Shown piece after piece: positions 57,668 to 64,000 of a DNA stretch of 64,000 bases (positions are counted from its first letter, which is position 1; each line of letters begins with the position of its first letter). The DNA is taken from contig NZ_AP027362.1 in NCBI RefSeq assembly GCF_030295935.1, positions 2,976,001 to 3,040,000 on the forward strand. The letters are read 5' to 3'. The stretch comes from Thalassotalea piscium. GTDB lineage: Bacteria > Pseudomonadota > Gammaproteobacteria > Enterobacterales > Alteromonadaceae. Under the pieces are notes generated by a model. That model did no database searches. It was given only the letters and a program-made list of their open reading frames with translations, and was not told the DNA's origin. A program made the translations under genes and the position numbers.

Positions 57668-58045
57668 ATGAAAACCATAGGTAAGCTTGCCAAAGAACTT
57701 AAAATTAGCGTTGAAACCATCCGTTTCTATGAGCGCCAAGGTTTAATAGAACAGCCACCAAAACCAGAATCGGGTTATCGAAAGTATGACGAAACTCATG
57801 CCAGTCAACTCAAGTTTATCCTCAAAGCTAAAGCATTAGGATTTACGCTAAAAGAGATAGAATCACTGATGTCTTTAAGCAGTAATTGCGCTGAAGTTGA
57901 ATCATTGGGATTACAAAAACTTCAACTTATACGAGATAAGATCAATGACTTACAACGGTTAGAGAAAGTAATTCAAGATATGACTGATTCTTGCAAGGCC
58001 AATCAAGACCCTCAATCCTGCCCGGTAATAAATTCACTTAAATAG
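57668..58045 (+). CDS. merR: Mercury-responsive regulator MerR
   Basis: The 125-residue protein has a MerR helix-turn-helix and Cys74, Cys109 and Cys118. The distances (35 and 9) are exactly those of the Hg(II)-binding cysteines of Tn501 MerR (82, 117, 126). The ATG at 57668 is preferred over an upstream TTG. It is upstream of, and in the same direction as, merC, unlike the divergent layout of Tn501, and the operator lies between them. Confidence 0.9.
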   Translation: MKTIGKLAKELKISVETIRFYERQGLIEQPPKPESGYRKYDETHASQLKFILKAKALGFTLKEIESLMSLSSNCAEVESLGLQKLQLIRDKINDLQRLEKVIQDMTDSCKANQDPQSCPVINSLK

Positions 58046-58048
58046 CTA

Positions 58049-58080
58049 TTGACCCCGTACTTATGTACGGAGTTTATACT
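58049..58080 (+). promoter_or_regulatory. mer operator/promoter
   Basis: -35 TTGACC (58049-58054) and -10 TATACT (58075-58080) are 20 bp apart. The perfect palindrome CCGTAC-TTAT-GTACGG (58055-58070) in the spacer matches the classic MerR operator. It drives merC. Confidence 0.88.
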
Positions 58081-58105
58081 ACCTTAAAAATTGAGGTAAA
58101 TAGTT

Positions 58106-58495
58106 ATGATCAATAAAATTCTAGATAAAGTAGGTTCTGGTGGCGTTTGGCTAGCCGCCCTTAGCTGCACAGCATGTTTTCCTGCGCTCGGCTCATTGGC
58201 ATCTGCTCTTGGATTAGGTTTTCTTTCACATTTTGAAGGGATAGCGGTTAACACCTTATTGCCATTATTTGCTTCACTAGCGTTGTTAGTTAATTTCTAT
58301 AATTGGTATCAACATCGAGATTCATTGAGAGGAGTTTTAAGTGTCATTGGTCCAATTGCTGTATTGTTAACCCTGTACCCTTTGTGGCAATACAATTGGA
58401 GCACTTATCTATTTTATTTTGGGATCATCTGGATGGTCGTAATGTCTATTTTAGATATTGTTAAGCCCATTAAGGAAGCTGTATGCAAGGTATAG
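58106..58495 (+). CDS. merC: Mercury transport protein MerC
   Basis: MerC brings Hg(II) across the inner membrane. The 129-residue protein has four membrane segments and the metal site SCTACFPALG with Cys21 and Cys24. Uptake normally serves a MerA reductase, but none is in view, so reduction must happen elsewhere or the operon may do something other than classical detoxification. Confidence 0.88.
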   Translation: MINKILDKVGSGGVWLAALSCTACFPALGSLASALGLGFLSHFEGIAVNTLLPLFASLALLVNFYNWYQHRDSLRGVLSVIGPIAVLLTLYPLWQYNWSTYLFYFGIIWMVVMSILDIVKPIKEAVCKV

Positions 58496-58701
58496 TGTTA
58501 GAATCGAAGATAACCTGTCCAGAGTGCGGTTTCAGTAAGGTTGAGACTATGCCTACAAATGCTTGCCAGTGGTACTACGAATGCGAAAGCTGTAAAACGT
58601 TGCTTAAACCGTTAAAAGGCGATTGTTGCGTTTATTGCTCTTATGGAACAGTTAAGTGCCCACCAATTCAAGAGGGCAGTGATTGTTGCTCAGGTAAGTA
58701 G
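58483..58701 (+). CDS. GDCCVYC family protein
   Basis: The 72-residue cysteine-rich protein has CPECGFSK near the start, then CESCKTL, GDCCVYCSYGTVKCPP and DCCSGK. It matches the GDCCVxC small-protein family often seen beside merC-type genes. It likely binds metal in the cytoplasm. It overlaps merC by 13 bp and ends 22 bp from the convergent mntP. Confidence 0.82.
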   Translation: MQGIVLESKITCPECGFSKVETMPTNACQWYYECESCKTLLKPLKGDCCVYCSYGTVKCPPIQEGSDCCSGK

Positions 58702-58723
58702 CCTAGTATTCGGTGGTTCTGTG

Positions 58724-59299
58724 TCAACCAAGTAACATCTTAAATGCGATTGCAATTAACACTAAACCACCAAAAAGTTCTGCTTTAGATTCAAGCCATA
58801 CGCCACTTTTTTCGCCGATATTCACTCCAATCCAGCTAAACGCAAACGTCGTGATGCCTATTATCAAGCAGGCTAAGAGTATATCTACTTCAAGCAAAGT
58901 GATTGCATAACCTGCGGCCATAGCATCAATACTAGTAGCAATGGCGAGAACAAGTAGCACCCGATGAGTAACTTTCGCAATATCTTCTTCAATTCCTTCG
59001 GATAGGGACTCATAAATCATTTTGCCACCGATAAATAATAGCAAGATAAAAGCTATCCAAGGTGCATAATCTTCAATCCAAGATGATAACCCTTTGCCGC
59101 TGTAATAGCCTAGAATAGGCATGAATCCTTGGAAAAAACCAAAGTAAGCAGCGGCTTTTAAAAAAAGCTTTTCAGCATTCACTACTTTTTTGGAACCTAA
59201 GCCTATGGATACTGCAAACGCGTCCATACTGAGTGCTATAGCTAATACAAATACTTCAAACAAAACGATTAAACCTGAATAAACTTGTTCTGAGATCAC
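58724..59299 (-). CDS. mntP: Manganese exporter MntP
   Basis: The 191-residue protein has six membrane segments and the two MntP repeats with conserved aspartates ([14 protein letters not shown] and [12 protein letters not shown]). It starts 15 bp after the qatD stop on the same strand, so it may be transcribed with the Qat genes. No manganese riboswitch fits in the short gap. Confidence 0.9.
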   Translation of the reverse strand: MISEQVYSGLIVLFEVFVLAIALSMDAFAVSIGLGSKKVVNAEKLFLKAAAYFGFFQGFMPILGYYSGKGLSSWIEDYAPWIAFILLLFIGGKMIYESLSEGIEEDIAKVTHRVLLVLAIATSIDAMAAGYAITLLEVDILLACLIIGITTFAFSWIGVNIGEKSGVWLESKAELFGGLVLIAIAFKMLLG

Positions 59300-59314
59300 C
59301 TAACATATAATTCT

Positions 59315-60046
59315 TTACCCAACTGAAGTTAAACACCTAAGGTTTGCTGACAATCGCTCTATTACCGAAGCCTTATTTTTACACCAAATTTCAGCCAGAT
59401 ATTCAGTAACAGTGCCAACACTTGAGGGAAACAGAATATTCCCCGCCACTTTGGCAAAAGGTCCATCAGTTTCAAGTAAAACCCTATCTTGAGGTATCCA
59501 CGATATTACTTTTTTGCCTCTAGCTGAGTTAATCATAGCTGGGCCAATAGAGAAGAAACAGCCTAACTCGACGGCTTCTAAAACTTGCTTCCTTGTTCCT
59601 AAAAACCAATGAAGAATGGAAGTACCAGCATTGGAGTGTAACTTAAGTTGTTCAAGTACTTGATCAGTCGCGTTAAGACTATGGATAGTTAGTATTTTGT
59701 CATCAAAGCCTTCACATTTCTTCAAAATATGTGTGAAAACCTCTAATTGATCATCCAAATAATCAGCGTAACCTTTTGAGCCATCCAGTCCAATTTCTCC
59801 AATATATCTAGTTCTATCAACTAGCTTATCGAATAGTGCTAATTCATTTTTTCTTAAATGAGCAAGTTGAGGGTGCAGCCCCAAAGCTGTTTTACAGTGC
59901 TTTATGTCACTTGTTAACTGAACAGTACCTTCAAAAGCTGAAGGTACTGTTGTTACTGATAGCACATAATAATTACTGCTTTTTATGTCGTTCAATACTT
60001 CTTGGTGATCAGGGTATAAGTCAACGTGGCAATGAAGATCCATCAT
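59315..60046 (-). CDS. qatD: Qat defence protein QatD (TatD-like nuclease)
   Basis: The 243-residue TatD-family metallo-hydrolase has HCHVDL at the start (HxH), GEIGLDG, TIHS, ILHWF and LLETDGPF, the metal ligands of the family. It is the last gene of a qatABCD order, overlapping qatC as ATGA. In known Qat systems QatD is needed for phage defence. Confidence 0.88.
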   Translation of the reverse strand: MMDLHCHVDLYPDHQEVLNDIKSSNYYVLSVTTVPSAFEGTVQLTSDIKHCKTALGLHPQLAHLRKNELALFDKLVDRTRYIGEIGLDGSKGYADYLDDQLEVFTHILKKCEGFDDKILTIHSLNATDQVLEQLKLHSNAGTSILHWFLGTRKQVLEAVELGCFFSIGPAMINSARGKKVISWIPQDRVLLETDGPFAKVAGNILFPSSVGTVTEYLAEIWCKNKASVIERLSANLRCLTSVG

Positions 60047-61377
60047 GACGATTTATCCGCTTGGAGAAATAATTCAACCTCTGCCAATCCTCGCTTAATA
60101 GTTGATTCTAGTTTTTCTCGTATATCTTTATCTTGTGGTATTGGTCCTGACTTTCGAAGCCAAGAGCGATAATTATCAGTCTGTTTCAAACGAATAATGG
60201 CCGTTTGAACCGCTTGCAGATCATCACGAGTATCTTTTTCTTTGATAAGCCCTCTCAACCGCTTTGTCTTGTATGGCGCATCTTGTGTAAAACCTGCATG
60301 GAAAACTGACGTTCTTCGAATAAGACAAGGTACACAATGCCCACACTGTTTATGTTCTCTGTGCCAATGACTGCATGAAACACTCAGAGGAACTGCTTTT
60401 TCAATTGCGTCTTGATCAACACATTCCGCTAACATTTCACCTTTAGTTTTGAATTGATAGGGGTTTACAAATTTGACATGAAACCCAGTGTCTCTAAGCA
60501 AAGATTCAAGCCTGCTTAGAAAATTAGGATGAGTAGTTCTAGTACTATGGCTACCAATCCGTCTTCTGGTAAGCGGTGGATTTATAGAAATATAGCCATT
60601 CTCAGGGACGACAATAGTTTCAATACTGCTATCGCAATTAGCATTTCTTAAGGCTGATATACCAAGTACCGCCATAGCTAGGAAGTTGAAACTTCTTCCC
60701 CTCATGCTAATGTCAGTTTTACCTTCTAAATGCTTGATAATATGAGGAGACATTGAATAGGACAATTCGCCGAATGGCGGGGATAATAAATGCTTAATAT
60801 CTTCCTGTTTCGCACCATCACCACGATAAGCGTGGCTAACTAAAAGAGGCTTTAAATCTGACTCTCCGTTTAAAATGTCAATTGCACCAACTGCGCTATC
60901 AAGACCACCAGAAAAAAGGCAAACAGAGTTGAGTCCAATTAGTGATTTTGCCTTGGTTTTCGCTTGTTCACTATTCTTAGGAGCTGGCATTGCCATAGTT
61001 GTTTTTTCAAACGTAAACTGCCATTGATCGCCTGTAAGAAAGTTGAGCAAAGAACTTAGTTCAGGCTCTACAAAATTCCACATATCCTCATCGGTAACAG
61101 GAACATGCAAATGCATTTTCCTAGCCCATGCATTTTCTGCATTATCCCTCAATTCAAACGTATCAGCGGCGGTAACGGCAGTTGCAATTGTTATCAGATC
61201 TATTGCATCAGCATCTACATTCAATCCTAAATCACGAACTGTTTGTAGTAATTGTTTTGACACTAAGCTGTGCTTAGTGATGTCATTTTGATGCGTATGG
61301 AACATCTGGACAGGATGACAATCGTCAGAAAAATCAGGCAAGTTAGCTGGGTCATGGTTAAAATAAAAGTTAGTCAT
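60043..61377 (-). CDS. qatC: Qat defence protein QatC (QueC-like)
   Basis: The 444-residue protein has an N-terminal extension, a QueC-like PP-loop ATP motif (LFSGGLDSAVGA, about residue 157) and a C-terminal zinc-type cluster (CSHWHREHKQCGHCVPC). The start is set to the ATG at 61377, which has a GGGAG ribosome site; upstream ATGs are weaker. QatC is a QueC-like enzyme in Qat anti-phage systems; its substrate is not visible from sequence. Confidence 0.88.
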   Translation of the reverse strand: MTNFYFNHDPANLPDFSDDCHPVQMFHTHQNDITKHSLVSKQLLQTVRDLGLNVDADAIDLITIATAVTAADTFELRDNAENAWARKMHLHVPVTDEDMWNFVEPELSSLLNFLTGDQWQFTFEKTTMAMPAPKNSEQAKTKAKSLIGLNSVCLFSGGLDSAVGAIDILNGESDLKPLLVSHAYRGDGAKQEDIKHLLSPPFGELSYSMSPHIIKHLEGKTDISMRGRSFNFLAMAVLGISALRNANCDSSIETIVVPENGYISINPPLTRRRIGSHSTRTTHPNFLSRLESLLRDTGFHVKFVNPYQFKTKGEMLAECVDQDAIEKAVPLSVSCSHWHREHKQCGHCVPCLIRRTSVFHAGFTQDAPYKTKRLRGLIKEKDTRDDLQAVQTAIIRLKQTDNYRSWLRKSGPIPQDKDIREKLESTIKRGLAEVELFLQADKSS

Positions 61378-62257
61378 CAAAGCTCTCCCATTCATCAACC
61401 GTCATAGCAATAGCATCGGCTTGAATTTTAGTAATATTTTCTTTGCTAATAGTACTGGGGTTGCCATTAGTTACTTTGTCTAACTGCTCTTGTGTGATCA
61501 CTTTTATTAATTCCCTTAATTCAACTTCCATTTGATGATGCTTGCTTGCAGGCTCAACGTGAAACCAAGCTCTGCCCATTCCTTCTACAACATCTTGAAA
61601 TATAAGATCTGTTAAATAACAGCCTATGGCTTCTTGGATAACTTCGTCGGTAAAACTGTTAGGATCAAATTCTTCAATATCGGGTAGCGCTTCTTCTAAC
61701 GCGTAATCTAACGCAACTCTAACAGCATCCGAATCGGCATTATCAGGTGCTAAATGACTAGCAATTTTGTCAATTGCTTGGTCAGTCGATAACCCAGTTA
61801 AATCACCTAATGACAAGCTTTGATTATTAATCGTTACGGTGTCGCCACGCATGACACCAAGCAATCCAGAACCAGCAGTTATGCCACTTGCTAGTCTCCG
61901 ACTGGTGCTTTTACCTCCGCCAGAGCCTTTTCTAGAGTAACTTTTTAATGAACGCCTTAGATCCGAAGTTGATCCACCTGTTTGAGCGTACTTACCAAAT
62001 GCTCTTCTGGCACTGGCAAACCTATTTGGAGGCGGCGTTACTGTTGGCGAATCACCAATTTCTTGTTGAACCTTGTCATTGTCAATATCGTTGCTATTGT
62101 CATTCTGATCTCCAGCTTGATTATTGTCAGAGCCTATTTGATCATCCCCATCAGTACCTGATGCAGGTTCAACTGTGACGGGATCTCCTTGCTCTGCCCA
62201 CGATGGAATTAACGGACTCTTGTTATTCGGTCCTGTTGACGATGCGGACGTACCCAT
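61370..62257 (-). CDS. qatB: Qat defence protein QatB
   Basis: The 295-residue protein begins MGTSASSTGPNNKSPLIPSW, the typical QatB start, with a disordered acidic Asn/Asp-rich region (about 35-75), a basic Ser/Gly part and a helical C-terminal domain. It starts 1 bp after the qatA stop and overlaps qatC. Its biochemical role is unknown. Confidence 0.85.
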   Translation of the reverse strand: MGTSASSTGPNNKSPLIPSWAEQGDPVTVEPASGTDGDDQIGSDNNQAGDQNDNSNDIDNDKVQQEIGDSPTVTPPPNRFASARRAFGKYAQTGGSTSDLRRSLKSYSRKGSGGGKSTSRRLASGITAGSGLLGVMRGDTVTINNQSLSLGDLTGLSTDQAIDKIASHLAPDNADSDAVRVALDYALEEALPDIEEFDPNSFTDEVIQEAIGCYLTDLIFQDVVEGMGRAWFHVEPASKHHQMEVELRELIKVITQEQLDKVTNGNPSTISKENITKIQADAIAMTVDEWESFDD

Positions 62258-62258
62258 A

Positions 62259-64000
62259 TTACTTAGTTCCCTCTAGTTCTTTTAAAATTGGATTAAGCCA
62301 CCTTTGGCGGGGCAAGCTTTTTAAAAATGTAAGAAGACTTAAGCAACATTTATCATCCTGCTTGGCAAGTAGCACCGCTCCATAAATGCCTGTAGGTCTT
62401 TCGGTCCAATCACCAATCAACTTAAAGTTTTCAATCAAACCATCCATGACTGACATGTATTCTTCCTTCGGAGTTGTGGTAATCGCAGTAGAGTTAACGC
62501 CACTAACCCTTACCTTTTGCTTCATTAATTCTTCTACGAGTTTTTGAGCAGCTCCCGACATTACCGCATTAACAGCGCCCATTGGAATGCTTTCTCGACT
62601 CAGGTACGCCGCCGGAGTCAAATCCATCTCAGTAAACATTGGAGGTAATTTTGACCATTTATCAATAAAAGCTAGGTCGAGTTTCCACTCTTCAGGTAAC
62701 TTAATTTCGTCAAATTCGACTTCTGAATTTTCGAGATCTGCTAATACTTTTGGATATCCGTTTTCCTTATCAATTAATTCATAAAGCTTGTTGGTAGCCT
62801 GAGTACCTAAGCACCTCTCAAAAATCACCAGCTTAGTGATGGTTTTTTCATCTAGCTGCATTCCTCGACGGTGAGCTGTTTTCTTTCTCATCTTAACTTG
62901 ATTGAGTAATCGTTTTACTATGCGAGGGTTGCCGTTAATGTTTGTAGATTCAGCCAATAATGGAGCTAACTGTTCAGCAACTACAAATTTACTTCTGAGT
63001 TCGGAATGCTTTTCAATCTCGTGATCTTGAAGTAGCTCATCAACGGTAATTTGTGGTTGTTTCCACGACAGCCTTAATGACTCTTCAAGGGCACATCTTA
63101 TCGTTTCTAATTGCGCATCGGTAACGCCGTGGTCTTGAGCAGTAAGCATCATTAAATATGCCCTAATCTCAAGGACACCGGGTCTTGGTACATGCACAGG
63201 AATTTGAATAAGCTTGTCTAAATAATCAGTTTGATGTCGTTGAGATGCACCTTTGTGATACTCAGGCACTGCCAAGCGGATCATGTCCTCATCGGCAGCA
63301 ATAACAAATGCAGTATTGGGTAAAAATAGAAATAACCTGATCGCCTCAAGGGTCGATATAGCATTAAATGGAGAGCAGCGATCTAAATTATCGACATAGA
63401 CAATAAGTGGCTTATCAAACTCCTTTAACAGATCAGAATATGCCTTTCGGAATTCTTTAATTTCTTTAGGAGGTGAGAATGATTTCTTATCTTTGATCAA
63501 ACCTTTGTTTTTCTTCGCGACATCCTTAGCGCCATCGACAGCACCTTTTACATCACCAATATCCAATTCACCATCGTCGCCACCACTGAATAGCCCCATA
63601 AACTTCTGTATGCCACCCATAGTTGGTATACCAGCTAATGCCGCACCGCCATCCATTAGTATCCCCATCAGCCTGATCTTATCTATACGTCCAGCAAACT
63701 CTTTTGCTTTTGCACTTAGATTTTTATCATCTGCTGCTTTTTTAACTAAAGTGGATGCAATTGTTTCTAGTAACGCCGCTTTAGCATCATCGTATCCTTG
63801 GAAAGTCCATGCATCGAAATGTACTTGGATATATTCTTGTTCATCACTTTCCAGAGATGCTTTGGTAAGTTCAAGAATCGTCGATTTTCCTGCGCCCCAA
63901 TCACCAAAGACACCGATGCTAATAGGCATTAATTCCTTTTCAGTTATAAGATCTTTAATCGACTCAGCCGTTTCATTAAAATTTAAGAAGTCAATTTTTG
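62259..64000 (-). CDS. qatA: Qat defence protein QatA (KAP-type ATPase), 5' end beyond the window
   Basis: The frame is open to the window edge (about 580 codons seen). It carries Walker A GDWGAGKST and, after about 170 residues, VYVDNLDRCSP (KAP-type Walker B). The ATG at 63929 is not the start: the 23 codons upstream (KIDFLNFNETAESIKDL and on) read like the KAP N-terminus. KAP ATPases are often membrane linked; no clear membrane segment is seen here. It is the first gene of qatABCD, followed 1 bp later by qatB. Confidence 0.88.
   Translation of the reverse strand, partial: KIDFLNFNETAESIKDLITEKELMPISIGVFGDWGAGKSTILELTKASLESDEQEYIQVHFDAWTFQGYDDAKAALLETIASTLVKKAADDKNLSAKAKEFAGRIDKIRLMGILMDGGAALAGIPTMGGIQKFMGLFSGGDDGELDIGDVKGAVDGAKDVAKKNKGLIKDKKSFSPPKEIKEFRKAYSDLLKEFDKPLIVYVDNLDRCSPFNAISTLEAIRLFLFLPNTAFVIAADEDMIRLAVPEYHKGASQRHQTDYLDKLIQIPVHVPRPGVLEIRAYLMMLTAQDHGVTDAQLETIRCALEESLRLSWKQPQITVDELLQDHEIEKHSELRSKFVVAEQLAPLLAESTNINGNPRIVKRLLNQVKMRKKTAHRRGMQLDEKTITKLVIFERCLGTQATNKLYELIDKENGYPKVLADLENSEVEFDEIKLPEEWKLDLAFIDKWSKLPPMFTEMDLTPAAYLSRESIPMGAVNAVMSGAAQKLVEELMKQKVRVSGVNSTAITTTPKEEYMSVMDGLIENFKLIGDWTERPTGIYGAVLLAKQDDKCCLSLLTFLKSLPRQRWLNPILKELEGTK

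Larger units (their letters stand above)
46428..64000. mobile_element. Mobile island with a three-recombinase module, mercury genes and Qat defence (left end only)
   Basis: The left border is where the PhoH frame breaks, at about 46427. From there, six plus-strand mobility genes are followed by cargo: two short genes, merR-merC-GDCCVYC, mntP and qatDCBA. There is no phage structural gene, relaxase or conjugation gene in view. The right end lies outside the window, where the missing N-terminal part of phoH should be found. Confidence 0.8.

Noticed and set aside
63900-64000. ATG at 63929 as the qatA start
   Set aside because: The frame is open upstream to the window edge with KAP-like residues, and Walker A would lie only about ten residues from the start. 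The gene is treated as cut by the window.
46428-64000. Island as a prophage or conjugative element
   Set aside because: No capsid, tail, lysis, relaxase or type IV secretion gene is seen in the 17.5 kb visible. The unseen right part could change this.
1-64000. CRISPR arrays, tRNA or rRNA genes
   Set aside because: No regularly spaced repeats and no cloverleaf or rRNA-like sequence were noticed by eye on either strand.

Overview
The window looks like part of the chromosome of a marine gammaproteobacterium of the Alteromonadales, most like Colwelliaceae (Colwellia/Thalassotalea). This is inferred from gene content and order, AT-rich sequence, and the mix of a full dcw cluster, ccm genes, a NagP/NagA/NagB-II/LacI-type GlcNAc locus, RraB and NsrR. 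No database search was possible. No tRNA, rRNA or CRISPR array was seen.

Bases 1-11894 hold the dcw cell-wall/division cluster on the minus strand (mraZ, rsmH, ftsL, ftsI, murE, murF, mraY, murD, ftsW, murG, murC cut by the edge), with most junctions overlapping. A triple MraZ box lies upstream. Bases 12599-21770 hold hemH and cytochrome c maturation genes, split into two divergent units: ccmFGHI on minus, ccmABCDE on plus. Bases 22157-27112 are the N-acetylglucosamine locus with a LacI-type regulator and a candidate operator. Bases 27638-45780 are ordinary chromosome: rraB, plsC, an acyl-CoA dehydrogenase, membrane proteins, a large hybrid histidine kinase, a type-2 ferredoxin/flavodoxin reductase with two NsrR-like boxes, nsrR, a lone pilin plus T2SF-like pair, and a metal-responsive MerR with a CDF-type transporter. 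Three families of small non-coding elements with inverted ends (called A, B and C here) sit in the gaps.

At about 46427 a mobile island begins. It cuts a PhoH-family gene at its Walker A lysine-threonine codons. It runs rightward past the end of the window (at least 17.5 kb). Its left part is a tight six-gene plus-strand operon: two very large tyrosine recombinase-like proteins, a coiled-coil protein, a small helical protein, a RecD-like helicase with a degenerate Walker B, and a third tyrosine recombinase. All three recombinases keep the terminal His-x8-Tyr pair. The set resembles, from memory, the VPA1267/VPA1269 or 'gamma-mobile-trio' type modules.

The cargo seen here is a small mercury operon (merR, merC, a GDCCVYC protein, with a perfect mer operator), an orphan VbhA-like antitoxin, a manganese exporter mntP, and a Qat anti-phage system (qatABCD). 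qatA runs off the right edge. The island thus joins a multi-recombinase mobility module to metal resistance and phage defence, and its mobility operon is the least-described part of the window.
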